A stretch of 64,000 nucleotides of DNA from Halomonas rhizosphaerae. GTDB taxonomy: Bacteria; Pseudomonadota; Gammaproteobacteria; Pseudomonadales; Halomonadaceae. Shown in pieces: positions 17,959-27,264 of this stretch. The position numbers were made by a program, and so were the translations under genes. Below the pieces are notes generated by a model. It was given only the letters and a program-made list of their open reading frames with translations. It did not search any database and had not been told where the DNA came from. The stretch covers positions 1 to 64,000 of the forward strand of contig NZ_JASCQP010000015.1 of assembly GCF_030010555.1 (NCBI RefSeq), written 5' to 3'. Position 1 is the stretch's first letter, and each line of letters begins with the position of its first letter.

Positions 17959-18171
17959 ATGAACAAGACCTATCACCTGCTGACGGGGTTGCACTTTGCG
18001 GTGTGCACCCTGGCCATGATCTGGCCCGGTGCCCTGATCGCCAACCGCATCGAGCCCACCGTGCTGGGCCTGCCCTTCCTGTTCTTCTGGTACATCCTGT
18101 GGATGCTGGTGCTCTTCGTCGGCATGTGGATCGCCTTCGTCGTACGTCACGGGGGTGGCCGCCATGAGTGA
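17959..18171 (+). CDS. Small membrane protein, DUF3311 family
   Basis: 70 residues with two hydrophobic segments (about 8-30 and 36-62) and a charged C-terminus. Proteins of this family are commonly encoded directly before sodium:solute symporters and may be accessory subunits. Here the symporter ATG overlaps its last codons by eight bases, so translation is coupled. Confidence 0.85.
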   Translation: MNKTYHLLTGLHFAVCTLAMIWPGALIANRIEPTVLGLPFLFFWYILWMLVLFVGMWIAFVVRHGGGRHE

Positions 18172-19624
18172 TTCAGTGATCGTGGTCGGCATCACGCTGG
18201 TCTATCTCGCCGCGGTGCTGTGGGTCGGCCTGCGGGCGCGCAACCAGGAAAGCTCCAGCCTGGAAGGCTATGTCGCCGGCGGCCGGCACGTGGGCGTGGT
18301 GATCCTCTTCTTCATCCTCGGTGCCGAGATCTTCTCCGCCTTCGCCTTCCTCGGCGCTCCGGGCTGGGCCTACCAGCATGGCTCGCCGGGCTTCTATATC
18401 CTGGCGTATCTCTCGCTGGTGCCGATCACCATCTGGGCCCTGGGTCCGCGGGTGGCGAAGCTGGGACGCGAGCGCGGCTATCTCACCCAGGGCGACATGA
18501 TCGCCGACCACTACCGCAGCAAGCCGCTCGGTATCCTGGCCGGGGTCATCGGCGTGCTGGCATTGGTGCCCTACCTGACCATCCAGATCGCCGGGGCCGG
18601 CCTGCTGTTCCAGGCGGCCACCGATGGCCTGGTACCCTTCTGGCTGGGGGCCCTGCTGGCCTTCCTCGTGGTGGCCGCCTATGTGTTCGCCAGCGGCCTG
18701 AGCGGCATCGGCTGGACCAACCTGATGCAGGGCATCATGATGATCGCCATCGCCTGGTTCCTCGGCCTTACCATTCCCGAACGCCTCTATGGCGGCGTCG
18801 GCGAGATGTTCGCCCAGCTCCAGCAGGCGGCGCCGGAGTACCTGACCATGCCGGGCGCCACCGACATGAGCTGGGGCTACTTCAGTACCGCCGTGCTGGT
18901 CAGCGCCTTCGGCGGCGCCATGTGGCCGCACCTGTTCATGAAGTTCTACTCCGCGGACAGCGGCGAGTCCCTGCGCAAGGTCAGTGTCTTCTATCCGCTC
19001 TATGCCTACCTGCTGGTCCCGCTGCTGTTCATCGGCTTCGCCGGCATCCTGGTGTTCGCCGATGAGCCCCTGGCGCGTGCCGATACCGTGCTGCTGCGCA
19101 TGGTGATGGATGTGGCCAACTTCTCGCCCTGGGTCATCGGCCTGATGCTCTCCGGCGCGCTGGCGGCCGCCATGTCCACCGGGGCCAACCTGGCCCATAC
19201 CGCGGCCGTGGTGCTCGTACGCGATGTCTTCGGCCCCACGGTGATGAAGGGGGCCAGCGAGAAGGCCTCGGTATCTGCCACCCGCTGGAGCGTGCTCGGG
19301 CTGTCGCTGATTGCCTATCTCTTTGCGCTGATCAACCCCGCCTCGCTGGTCATGCTGCTGCTCGGGGCCTATGGCCTGCTCGTCCAGCTGTTCCCGATGG
19401 TGATCGGCGCGCTGTTCTTCCCGCGCCTGCGCCGCGCCAGCGTGATGCTCGGTGCCCTGGTCGGCAGCGTGGCCTATCTGCTGATGGAATTCGTCTGGAG
19501 CTCTCCGCTGGGCTGGCATGCCGGGGTCTGGGCGATCCTGCTCAACCTCCTCGTCGTTGCCGTCAGTCAGCACTTCAGCCAGCCCGCCGCCCAGGGTCCG
19601 TCCCTGGCCAGCCGACATCACTGA
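18164..19624 (+). CDS. Sodium:solute symporter (SSF family)
   Basis: 486-residue inner-membrane carrier with about 13 hydrophobic segments and SSF features such as VAGGRHVGVVILFFILGAEIFSAF near the N-terminus and the GALAAAMSTGANLAHTAA helix. The ATG at 18164 is used rather than a GTG at 18155. The partner genes are a DUF3311 protein upstream and an M20 amidohydrolase 18 bp downstream, implying uptake of an N-acylated compound that is then hydrolysed in the cytoplasm. The substrate cannot be read from sequence; hippurate would fit the benzoate theme. Confidence 0.9.
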   Translation: MSDSVIVVGITLVYLAAVLWVGLRARNQESSSLEGYVAGGRHVGVVILFFILGAEIFSAFAFLGAPGWAYQHGSPGFYILAYLSLVPITIWALGPRVAKLGRERGYLTQGDMIADHYRSKPLGILAGVIGVLALVPYLTIQIAGAGLLFQAATDGLVPFWLGALLAFLVVAAYVFASGLSGIGWTNLMQGIMMIAIAWFLGLTIPERLYGGVGEMFAQLQQAAPEYLTMPGATDMSWGYFSTAVLVSAFGGAMWPHLFMKFYSADSGESLRKVSVFYPLYAYLLVPLLFIGFAGILVFADEPLARADTVLLRMVMDVANFSPWVIGLMLSGALAAAMSTGANLAHTAAVVLVRDVFGPTVMKGASEKASVSATRWSVLGLSLIAYLFALINPASLVMLLLGAYGLLVQLFPMVIGALFFPRLRRASVMLGALVGSVAYLLMEFVWSSPLGWHAGVWAILLNLLVVAVSQHFSQPAAQGPSLASRHH

Positions 19625-19642
19625 TCGATACGGGAGATTCTC

Positions 19643-20941
19643 ATGACCATGCACGCCCAAGATCCCGACCTGAAAGAGGCGATCGGCGCCCAGGCCGACG
19701 CGGCCTTCGCGACGGTCCAGGCGCTCTATCGCCAGCTCCATCAGTATCCCGAGCTGCCTTTCCAGGAGCACGCCACCAGTGCCCGGCTCGCCGAGGCGCT
19801 GGAACATCTCGGCCTCGAGGTGACCCGTGGCGTGGGCGGCACCGGTGTGGTGGCCCTGCTGCGCAACGGCGAGGGCCCCACGGTGATGCTGCGCGGCGAC
19901 ATGGACGCCCTGCCGATCAAGGAGGAGACCGGCCTGGACTATGCCAGCACGCGGACGGCGGAGACAGAGAGCGGCACGGTCCCGCTGATGCATGCCTGCG
20001 GCCACGACCTGCACAGCAGCTGCGTGGTGGGGGCCGCCGCCGTGATGGCCGGGCTCAAGGACCAGTGGTCCGGCACCCTGATGCTGATCTGCCAGCCGGC
20101 CGAGGAGATCTTCGGCGGTGCCAGGGCCATGCTGGAGGACGGCCTCTACGAACGCTTCGCTCGGCCGGACGTGATCCTCGGCCAGCACAACATGCCGGCC
20201 CTGGCGGGCACCGTGGGGCATCGTGCCGGCGGCGCCATGGCCGCCTGTACCAACCTGGCCGTCACCATCCACGGCGCCGGCGGTCACGGTTCCATGCCGG
20301 CCCAGACGGTGGATCCGGTGGTGATCGCCGCCCATGTGGTCACGCGCCTGCAGACCATCGTCTCCCGCGAGGTGCCACCGGAGGAGACCGTGGTGGTCAC
20401 CGTCGGCAAGCTGCATGCCGGCACCCAGGCCAACATCATTCCCCACTCGGCGGAGCTCGAGATCAATATCCGCAGCTTCGACAACGCCCTGCACCGCCAG
20501 GTGGTGGAGGCCATCGAGCGCATCATCCGTGCCGAGTGCGAGGCGGGCCGCTCCCCGACGCCGCCGGAATTTCGCGTGCTCAACGAGACCCTCGCCCTGC
20601 ACAACGATCCCGCCGCGGTCGAGCGGGTGCGCCAGGCCCACGGCGAACACTTCGGCGAGGCCAACCTCTACGCCATGCCGCGCCTCAACGGCAGCGAGGA
20701 CTTTCCCTACTTCGGCAATGCCCAGGCGGGGGGCTTCGGTGGCGAGGATATCCCCTACGTCTACTGGTTCATCGGGGCGACCCCCGAGGAGCGCTGGCAG
20801 GCCACGCCAGGCAACAGCATGGTGGAGAAGATGCGCCACCTGGAGATGCCCCACTCGCCCTACTACTTCCCGGGCAACGAGGTAACGCTGCGCACCGGCA
20901 TCGAGGCCATGGCCGCCGGGGCGCTCGCCTACCTGGGGTAG
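19643..20941 (+). CDS. M20-family amidohydrolase (hippurate hydrolase/aminoacylase type)
   Basis: 432-residue metallo-amidohydrolase of the M20D group. Metal-site motifs are RGDMDALPIKEETGL, HACGHDLHSS and QPAEEIFGGARAMLEDG, with NGSEDFPYF near the C-terminus. A lid/dimerisation domain lies at about 200-310. No signal peptide, so it is cytoplasmic. It is the last gene of the symporter operon and is followed by a strong terminator. In this family hippurate hydrolase releases benzoate, which would feed benABC at 0-2 kb. That substrate is inference from context only. Confidence 0.85.
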   Translation: MTMHAQDPDLKEAIGAQADAAFATVQALYRQLHQYPELPFQEHATSARLAEALEHLGLEVTRGVGGTGVVALLRNGEGPTVMLRGDMDALPIKEETGLDYASTRTAETESGTVPLMHACGHDLHSSCVVGAAAVMAGLKDQWSGTLMLICQPAEEIFGGARAMLEDGLYERFARPDVILGQHNMPALAGTVGHRAGGAMAACTNLAVTIHGAGGHGSMPAQTVDPVVIAAHVVTRLQTIVSREVPPEETVVVTVGKLHAGTQANIIPHSAELEINIRSFDNALHRQVVEAIERIIRAECEAGRSPTPPEFRVLNETLALHNDPAAVERVRQAHGEHFGEANLYAMPRLNGSEDFPYFGNAQAGGFGGEDIPYVYWFIGATPEERWQATPGNSMVEKMRHLEMPHSPYYFPGNEVTLRTGIEAMAAGALAYLG

Positions 20942-20974
20942 CCTCGCTCGGACAGCGACGCCCTGCAGAATGGA

Positions 20975-21006
20975 AAGGGGGCGGCATCCCTGGATGCCGC
21001 CCCCTT
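20975..21006. terminator. Bidirectional terminator between M20 and alcohol dehydrogenase genes
   Basis: Perfect 15-bp arms, AAGGGGGCGGCATCC and its complement, with a CT centre. A-run and T-run at the two ends make it usable from both convergent genes. Confidence 0.8.
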
Positions 21007-21074
21007 CGTTGCTGGTGGGCTGTCGGGCGCTGGCCGTGGCGGTCGCGCGGCGCCTGCCACCAGGTCTCGGCGGG

Positions 21075-22163
21075 TCAGTCGATCTTCAGCACCGGCTTGA
21101 CGGTGGTGCCGTTCTTCGAGTCCTCGAAGGCCTGGTTGATCTGCTCGGGCGCATAGAACTTCACCAGCCTGTCGAAGGGAAAGCGCCCCGCCTTGTAGTA
21201 GGCCACCAGTTGTGGGATGAAGACCCGCGGCACGGAGTCGCCCTCGATCACCCCGATCATCGACTTGCCCTCGGCCATCAGGTCCTGGTGCACGTCCAGG
21301 GTCACCTCGGGCGTCACGCCGACGATCGCCGAGACACCCAGCGGGCGCAGCGCCTGCAGCGACTGGCGCACCACCGCCGGCACCCCGGTGGTCTCCACCG
21401 CGAACTCGCTGCCGCCGCCGGTGATCTCCCGGATACGTTCGACCACCTCTTCGCGCTTGCCGTTGAGGGCATGGGTGGCGCCCAGTTCCCGGGCCAGCTC
21501 GAGGCGGCTGTCATGGACATCCACGGCGATGATGTGCCGGCAACCGGTGATGCTTGCCGCCATGATGGCGGAGAGCCCCACCGCGCCGCAGCCATAGACC
21601 ACGAGGCTCGTGCCGAAGTCGGGCTTGAGCCGGTTGAGCACCGTGCCGGCACCGGTCTGGATGCCACAGCCCAGCGGGCCGAGCAGCGCCAGGTCCACCT
21701 CGGGGTCCACCTTTACCGCGTTGCGCGCGCTGACCACGGCGTGGGTGGCAAACGACGACTGGCCAAAGAAGGTGGCCAGCGCCTCGCCGTCACGTGCCAG
21801 GCGGTGGCCGCCGTCGTCCATGGCGCCGCCGAAGTTGAGCTCGTTGAAGGTGTCGCAGACGGTGGGATGGCCGGTCAGGCAGTGGCCACAGCTGCCGCAG
21901 TGGGCAAACGACAGTACCACATGGTCGCCCACCTCGAGCCCCGTCACGCCCTCACCGAGGGCCTCGACCACCCCGGCGCCCTCGTGACCCAGCACGATGG
22001 GAAAGGGGGCGATGCCCAGATCCCTGGCCACGGCATCGGTATGGCAGACACCGGTCGCCACGATGCGCACGCGAACCTCGCCCAGGGCGGGCTCGGCCAG
22101 CTCCACCGCCTGCCACGCGAAGTCACTCCCCTGCGCCGGGGTCACGGCCGCTTGAATCTGCAT
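21075..22163 (-). CDS. Zinc-dependent aryl-alcohol dehydrogenase (XylB-like)
   Basis: Medium-chain NAD-dependent alcohol dehydrogenase, likely oxidising benzyl or 4-hydroxybenzyl alcohols to aldehydes. 362 residues. Catalytic zinc ligands lie in TGVCHTDA, LGHEGAGVVE and LGCGIQTGAGT, and the four structural-zinc cysteines in CGSCGHCLTGHPTVC. The Rossmann motif is YGCGAVGLSA with IAVDVHDSR, an Asp favouring NAD. The start at 22163 has GGAGAG. It is the last gene of the pch operon, which explains its role beside the aldehyde dehydrogenase. Confidence 0.88.
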   Translation of the reverse strand: MQIQAAVTPAQGSDFAWQAVELAEPALGEVRVRIVATGVCHTDAVARDLGIAPFPIVLGHEGAGVVEALGEGVTGLEVGDHVVLSFAHCGSCGHCLTGHPTVCDTFNELNFGGAMDDGGHRLARDGEALATFFGQSSFATHAVVSARNAVKVDPEVDLALLGPLGCGIQTGAGTVLNRLKPDFGTSLVVYGCGAVGLSAIMAASITGCRHIIAVDVHDSRLELARELGATHALNGKREEVVERIREITGGGSEFAVETTGVPAVVRQSLQALRPLGVSAIVGVTPEVTLDVHQDLMAEGKSMIGVIEGDSVPRVFIPQLVAYYKAGRFPFDRLVKFYAPEQINQAFEDSKNGTTVKPVLKID

Positions 22164-22267
22164 GGATACTCTCCTTCCTCGAAGGCCCCGCCCGGCCGAC
22201 GGCCGAGCAGGGACGGTAGAACGCCTGTTTTCCTTCCGGCAGGCCAACCCGCAGCCTCCGGGAGCGG

Positions 22268-23176
22268 TCACAGGAACTTGGTGAACTGCAGGCGGAAGGT
22301 ATCGCCCTCGCTCTCGAGCCCCTTCAGTCCTCCCGCCTCGGCATCGTACTCGTGGTAGACGGCGCCCTTGAGCATCACCCCGGCCGTGGGCCAGAGGTAG
22401 CCCGCCTCGGCACCGATGGCGTGACGCTCGGCCTTGGCGGTGGTCGGCGCGCCGGCATCGGCCTCCAGCTGCCAGGCGTCGTAGCCCACCAGGCCCAGCT
22501 CCAGACCGCTGTCCAGGCGATGGCCGAGGCCCCACTCCACCAGCCAGCTGTCCCCCGGCGTCACACCGGTCTCGTCCTGCTCGGTCTTGACCTCGTAGCG
22601 CGACAGGGCCGAGATGTTCCAGCGCCGCTCGGCATCGAGGTGCCAGACGCCGCCCAGGGTGAGCATGGTGGTGCCGTAGCCCTTGCCCACCGAGGCCGGG
22701 TTATCGGCATCGAAGTCGGCGGTGTCGAACCAGTGGCCGGCGGCGAAGGTGGCATCCCACTGCTCGCCGTGCCAGCCCAGGATCACCGGGCCGACGAAGA
22801 CGTCGCCGAGGCCGTCGTCCTCGAAGCGCCGGCCGCCGGCGACATCGAGGTCGAGCTCGGTATCGAGCATGGGCACGATCGCCTCGACCCCGTAGTCGGC
22901 CCCCAGGAACTGCTGACCGGTCATCCAGATGACGCGATGGGCCCAGGCATTGACCGACCCCGTGTTACGCCCGGGTGCGGCATCACCGCTGGCATCGCGG
23001 AAGCTGTCGATGTCGTAGTGCATCAGATAGCCCCGGTAGTAGAGGCCTTCCGGCGGCGCGGCCGCCGCGCTCAGCCCCTCGATACCCGGAACGTAATGGC
23101 CATTCACGGCCAGTGCGGGCGTGGCGGCGAGGCTGGCGCCCAGGGCGGCCAGCCAGGCAGTTGTCGGATACTTCAT
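22268..23176 (-). CDS. Outer-membrane protein of the phenol-degradation MetA/SphA family
   Basis: 302 residues with a signal peptide cleaved near ALAVNG and a regular alternation of aromatic and polar residues typical of a transmembrane beta-barrel. It ends in a C-terminal phenylalanine-leucine (TKFL). Proteins of this family are encoded in aromatic and hydrocarbon catabolic clusters and are thought to bring hydrophobic substrates across the outer membrane. It lies between aldehyde and alcohol dehydrogenase genes of the pch operon, fitting uptake of cresol or benzyl alcohol. Confidence 0.8.
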   Translation of the reverse strand: MKYPTTAWLAALGASLAATPALAVNGHYVPGIEGLSAAAAPPEGLYYRGYLMHYDIDSFRDASGDAAPGRNTGSVNAWAHRVIWMTGQQFLGADYGVEAIVPMLDTELDLDVAGGRRFEDDGLGDVFVGPVILGWHGEQWDATFAAGHWFDTADFDADNPASVGKGYGTTMLTLGGVWHLDAERRWNISALSRYEVKTEQDETGVTPGDSWLVEWGLGHRLDSGLELGLVGYDAWQLEADAGAPTTAKAERHAIGAEAGYLWPTAGVMLKGAVYHEYDAEAGGLKGLESEGDTFRLQFTKFL

Positions 23177-23246
23177 CGCGTGTTGTCTCTCTTGTTGGCT
23201 CGCCCTGCCACCCCTTGGGGAGGGATGACAAGGCCGTCGGTCGGGC

Positions 23247-24713
23247 TTAGAACGGGTAGGGGCGCGGCGAATGCTGGACGCTGATCCACTGGTCGGTGGT
23301 GAACTCCTCGATGGCCCAGTCGCCGTTGAAGCGGCCGAGGCCGGAGTTCTTCTCGCCGCCGAAGGGCACGTGGGCCTCGTCGTTGACCGGCATGTCGTTC
23401 ACATGGGTCATGCCCGCCTTGATGCCCTGTGCGAAGCGCAGGCCGCGCGCTAGGTCGCCGCTGAACACAGCACTGGAGAGGCCGTACTCGGTGCCGTTGG
23501 CCAGTTCCAGGGCATGGGCCTCGTCGCGGGCCTTCTGGATGCCGACCAGCGGGCCGAAGATCTCCTCGCGGCTGATCTCCATGTCCGGGGTGACATCGCC
23601 GAAGACATGGGGCGGCACCAGCTGCCCCTGGATCTCGCCCTCCAGCAGCACGCTGGCGCCTTCCCGCCTGGCCGTGGCGATCTTCTCCTCCAGGCCCTCA
23701 CGCTGCCTGGCGTTGATGATCGGCCCGACCACCGTTTCCATCTCGTCCGGGTCGCCGACCCGGAGCCCCTTGACCTTCTCCACGAAGCGCTCGACGAAGG
23801 CGTCATAGCGGCTCTCGTCGACGATGATGCGGTTGATGGCCATGCAGATCTGGCCCTGGTGCAGGAACTTGCCCATGGCCGCGGCATTCACCGCCTGGTC
23901 GAGGTCGGCGTCGTCCAGCACCACGAAGGGGCTGTTGCCGCCCAGTTCGAGCGAGACCTTCTTGATATGCTCGCCGCCGCTGGCGATGCGGCCGATTCCG
24001 CGCCCCACCTGGGTGGAGCCGGTGAAGGAGATCAGCCGCGGCACTCGGTGCTCGACGAAGGCGTCGCCGATCTCGCTGCCGGCGCCCACCACCACGCTGA
24101 GCAGCCCCGCGGGCAGGCCGGCCTCCTCGAAGATCTTAGCCAGCAGCAGGCCGCCGGTGACCGGGGTATCGCTGGCCGGCTTGACCACCACGGCATTGCC
24201 CAGCGCCAGCGCCGGCGCGATGGAGCGCTGGGAGAGGTGCAGGGGGAAGTTCCAGGGGCTGATCACCCCCACCACGCCCAGCGGCTTGCGATAGACGCGG
24301 TTCTCCTTGCCCGGCACGTTGGAGGCCAGGGTCATGCCGTGGACGCGTCCCGGCATGCTGGCGGCCTCCTGGGTAATGCCGCGGGCCGCGCCCCACTCGA
24401 CGTTGGCCTTGAGGCGGGTGCTGCCCGCCTCGCGGATCAGCCAGTCGATGATCTCCTCCTTGCGGGCATCGAAGATCTCCACCACCCGCTGCAGCAGGGC
24501 GCTGCGCTCGGCCGGCGGGGTCGCTGCCCACTCGGCCTGGGCCTTCTCGGCCGCCAAGAAGGCGGCGTCCAGGTCGCTGCGATCCGCCAGGCGAATATCG
24601 AGCAGCACGCTGCCGTCATAGGGGTTGGTCACCGTGGTGCGGCGCTCGCTACCGCCCTCGCGCCACTCGCCGGCGATGGGCTGGAGATGGAAATCGCGGT
24701 ATGCAGTACTCAT
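23247..24713 (-). CDS. Aromatic aldehyde dehydrogenase (PchA/XylC type)
   Basis: 488-residue NAD(P)-dependent aldehyde dehydrogenase. The catalytic Cys is in [13 protein letters not shown] and the general-base Glu in [14 protein letters not shown]. The cofactor motif [10 protein letters not shown] and oxyanion region [10 protein letters not shown] are present. The C-terminal end ([12 protein letters not shown]) resembles benzaldehyde and 4-hydroxybenzaldehyde dehydrogenases. It is transcribed directly after pchF, matching the pchA function in p-cresol operons. The product would be 4-hydroxybenzoate for pobA, or benzoate for benAB. Confidence 0.88.
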   Translation of the reverse strand: MSTAYRDFHLQPIAGEWREGGSERRTTVTNPYDGSVLLDIRLADRSDLDAAFLAAEKAQAEWAATPPAERSALLQRVVEIFDARKEEIIDWLIREAGSTRLKANVEWGAARGITQEAASMPGRVHGMTLASNVPGKENRVYRKPLGVVGVISPWNFPLHLSQRSIAPALALGNAVVVKPASDTPVTGGLLLAKIFEEAGLPAGLLSVVVGAGSEIGDAFVEHRVPRLISFTGSTQVGRGIGRIASGGEHIKKVSLELGGNSPFVVLDDADLDQAVNAAAMGKFLHQGQICMAINRIIVDESRYDAFVERFVEKVKGLRVGDPDEMETVVGPIINARQREGLEEKIATARREGASVLLEGEIQGQLVPPHVFGDVTPDMEISREEIFGPLVGIQKARDEAHALELANGTEYGLSSAVFSGDLARGLRFAQGIKAGMTHVNDMPVNDEAHVPFGGEKNSGLGRFNGDWAIEEFTTDQWISVQHSPRPYPF

Positions 24714-24748
24714 GGGTCACTCTCCTCTGGGATATCGCGGGCCGAGGC

Positions 24749-26299
24749 TCACGAGCGAATGCCGGACTTGCCGGGCGACAGGATGCCGTTGGGGTCCAGG
24801 GCATTCTTCAGGGTGCGATGCACCTCGCGCAGCGGCTCGCCGAAGGTGCCGGCGACCTGCTCCATGAACTCGGTGTTGGTGCGGTAGAGCCCGTAGCCGC
24901 GCTTGGCAAACTCGTCGATCAACTCGGCGAAACAGTCGTGGGCCCGCTGGGTCTCTTCCGGGTCCTGGCGGTTGTAGAGCAGGTCGATGACGTGGTGCAT
25001 GTCGCGCCAGCCGACGATGTACTCCGCCACATAGTCGAAGCCGTACTTGCCGAGGATCCGCTGGGCCAGTTCGGTCTGGTCCTTCGTCTCGCTGCCCTTG
25101 GCCTGGGAGACCGGCGCGAACCACATGGAGCCGCCGCCCCCGCGCCAGTTGTAGAGGCCGAACTCCTGCAGGTTCATGTCGCCCTTCATCAGCGCCGAGC
25201 GATACTCGAAGCCGCCGCCGCGCTTCTCGGCCTCCTCGCCATACATGATCTTCGCCTTGCCGCTCGCCCCGAAGGCCTGCTCGACGATCTTCCAGTTGAC
25301 CTCGATCTGCTCCGGCGTGCCGTAGAGCGCCGCATAGACGTTCCACTCGCCGATGCCCTCATCGGCCTTGATGCGCTCGATGGCCTCCCGCGGGATGGAG
25401 TCGCTGCCCTCGTAGTAGTGCTTGCGCACCACATGGGTGCCCGCATCCCAGAGGGTGTGCACGATGACCACCGCGTTGGGGATGATCTGGGCGATGCGCA
25501 GCGGGCGCAGCACGTCGACGATCTCCTCGATGTCCTCAGGATCCTGGTACTGGATCAGGAAGGGACGATAGGCGGGCGGCTCCGGCATCAGCCACAGGCC
25601 CATCTTGGTGACGATGCCGTAGTTGGACTGGGTGAAGAGGCCATCGATGTAGGGGCCATAGCCCCACTTGAAGACCTGCCAGGAGCTGGAGTTCTCGATG
25701 CCCCCCATGCCGGTGCGCACCACCTCGCCGTTGGCCAGCACCACCTCCATGCCGCACTGGAACATGAAGTGCTCGCCGTAGGGGGTATAGCCCACGCCGC
25801 GGTCCAGGGTGTTGCCCACCGGTCCGGCGATCGCCGAGGGCGCCGGCGGGTCGAGCCACAGCTTGAGGTCGTGCTCCTTGATGTGGTCGTAGAGCTGCTG
25901 GTAGGTCACGCCGGGCTCGAGCAGCGCCGTGTAGACCTCGGCATCCACGTCGAGGATCCGGTTCATGCGGTGCATGTCGAGCATCACCTGGCCGGTCTCC
26001 CCCGGGGCGGCGGAGCCGTAGCCCAGGTTCTTGCCGGTGGAGATGGTCCAGATCGGCACCTTGTACTCGTTGCAGGTGCGCACGATCCCCTGCACCTGCT
26101 CGGTGGTGGTGGGCAGCAGGGCCGCCGAGGGGATGTAGTCCGCGTCGTCGCCGGCCATCATGATCTTGGTATAGGGCGCGAGCTGGTCGCTCTCGGTCAG
26201 GACGCTGTCGGCGCCGAGGATCTCGCGGAAACGGGCCAGGGCGGCATCGAAGTCTGCTTCACTCACGCCCTTGGGAAGAATGCGCTGTGTCGTGCTCAT
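24749..26299 (-). CDS. pchF: 4-Cresol dehydrogenase (hydroxylating), flavoprotein subunit
   Basis: Oxidises p-cresol to 4-hydroxybenzyl alcohol and then 4-hydroxybenzaldehyde, using water as oxygen source and passing electrons to cytochrome PchC. 516 residues of the vanillyl-alcohol-oxidase family. The FAD domain has STGKNLGYGSAAP and AIAGPVGNTLDRGVGYTPYGEHF. Tyr383 in EFGLYNWRGGGGSMWF corresponds to the tyrosine that binds FAD covalently in Pseudomonas PchF. No signal peptide is obvious, as in known PchF, although the enzyme is periplasmic with PchC. Eugenol hydroxylase is the main alternative, but the operon favours p-cresol. Confidence 0.9.
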   Translation of the reverse strand: MSTTQRILPKGVSEADFDAALARFREILGADSVLTESDQLAPYTKIMMAGDDADYIPSAALLPTTTEQVQGIVRTCNEYKVPIWTISTGKNLGYGSAAPGETGQVMLDMHRMNRILDVDAEVYTALLEPGVTYQQLYDHIKEHDLKLWLDPPAPSAIAGPVGNTLDRGVGYTPYGEHFMFQCGMEVVLANGEVVRTGMGGIENSSSWQVFKWGYGPYIDGLFTQSNYGIVTKMGLWLMPEPPAYRPFLIQYQDPEDIEEIVDVLRPLRIAQIIPNAVVIVHTLWDAGTHVVRKHYYEGSDSIPREAIERIKADEGIGEWNVYAALYGTPEQIEVNWKIVEQAFGASGKAKIMYGEEAEKRGGGFEYRSALMKGDMNLQEFGLYNWRGGGGSMWFAPVSQAKGSETKDQTELAQRILGKYGFDYVAEYIVGWRDMHHVIDLLYNRQDPEETQRAHDCFAELIDEFAKRGYGLYRTNTEFMEQVAGTFGEPLREVHRTLKNALDPNGILSPGKSGIRS

Positions 26300-26330
26300 G
26301 AATGGGTCTCTCGATTGTTGTGATGGGGGC

Positions 26331-26876
26331 TCAGAGCCGAACCAGGAAGCTCAGCTCACGGGCATTCACGGCCTCGCTGGCGGCGCGCGTGAACTGCTGG
26401 GCATGGCGTGCGGTGCTGCCGGCCAGGGCCAGGCGGGCATATTCGCGCCCCAGGGCGGCCTGCCAGCTGCCGGCCTCGACCGCCAGCGGCGCCGCGACGG
26501 GGCCGCGATGGCTCAGCAGCTGGTGGCGTCCCGCCTCGTGGCGGCCAAGCGCCAGCACGCGACCACGCCCGGCCAGCAGGCTGGTCAGCAGCACCAGGCC
26601 CGGCTCGTCGGTGAAGCCGGTCGCCAGGGTGCCGGCAGGCAGGGCATTGAGTGCCAGCGGGTCGAGACGGCCCTCGTAGCGCGGTGCCCAGCCCTGCTGG
26701 CGCAGCCCCAGCCCCAGCTCGGTGGTCGAGCGGTCGGCGCCGTAGAGGCGGATCGGGCCATGCACCGGTGCATCGGCGAGCCCGCGCTCGGCGGCCCAGG
26801 CGGCTCCCAGGGAGAGCGGCACCGCGGAGCCCAGCAGCAGGCCGTTCTTCAGCAACTGTCGACGTGTCAGGTTCAT
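26331..26876 (-). CDS. pchX: Tat-signal protein between pchC and pchF (PchX position)
   Basis: 181 residues. The start at 26876 follows the pchC stop by four bases. The N-terminus carries a twin-arginine signal (LTRRQLLKNGLLLGS), so it is exported folded. The rest has no motif I can assign. p-Cresol operons of Pseudomonas also carry an uncharacterised gene (pchX) between cytochrome and flavoprotein genes. An inferred role is assisting export or assembly of the flavocytochrome, since PchF lacks a clear signal of its own. Confidence 0.7.
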   Translation of the reverse strand: MNLTRRQLLKNGLLLGSAVPLSLGAAWAAERGLADAPVHGPIRLYGADRSTTELGLGLRQQGWAPRYEGRLDPLALNALPAGTLATGFTDEPGLVLLTSLLAGRGRVLALGRHEAGRHQLLSHRGPVAAPLAVEAGSWQAALGREYARLALAGSTARHAQQFTRAASEAVNARELSFLVRL

Positions 26877-26880
26877 GGCC

Positions 26881-27264
26881 TCACTCCTCGTTCGCGGCGC
26901 CGGCCGCCAGGTCACCGCGCACCAGGGCCTGGATCAGGGCCTCCAGCTCGGGGTCGCTGATCTTGGCCTGGCGGAAGGCGGGCATGGCGGCCCGGCCATT
27001 GCGCACGGTCATGCGGATGTAGTTGCCCCGCGCCTCATGGGCCGCCTCGGGAAAGGCCATGGTGATCTCGGGGCCGACGGCCTTGTCCGGGGCGTGGCAG
27101 TGGGCACAGACCTGGCGGTAGACCTCGGCGGGGTCGCGAACGTCCGACTCGCTGTCGGGGGCTGCCGAGGCTGCCACCGGCAGCAGCAGGGCCGCGAGCA
27201 GGGAAAGGGGCATGAGTCTGAGCGAGGGGAGGTGCCGGCAGGGCACCGTTGTTGTGTTGTGCAT
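26881..27264 (-). CDS. pchC: 4-Cresol dehydrogenase cytochrome c subunit
   Basis: 127-residue precursor with a Sec signal peptide (about 1-35, cut near ASAAPD) and a single c-type heme motif CAHCH (Cys53, Cys56, His57). The axial methionine is Met94 in AAMPAF. Size after processing fits the small cytochrome that docks with PchF in the periplasm. It is the first gene of the leftward operon, divergent from the sigma-54 activator. The ATG at 27264 is chosen because the signal peptide starts there; its ribosome site is weak. Confidence 0.88.
   Translation of the reverse strand: MHNTTTVPCRHLPSLRLMPLSLLAALLLPVAASAAPDSESDVRDPAEVYRQVCAHCHAPDKAVGPEITMAFPEAAHEARGNYIRMTVRNGRAAMPAFRQAKISDPELEALIQALVRGDLAAGAANEE

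Noticed and set aside
18173..20854. 893-codon open frame on the minus strand
   Set aside because: It lies opposite the symporter and M20 genes, has biased low-complexity composition (His, Gly, Gln, Ala) and no family motif. In this high-GC DNA antisense frames stay open by chance.
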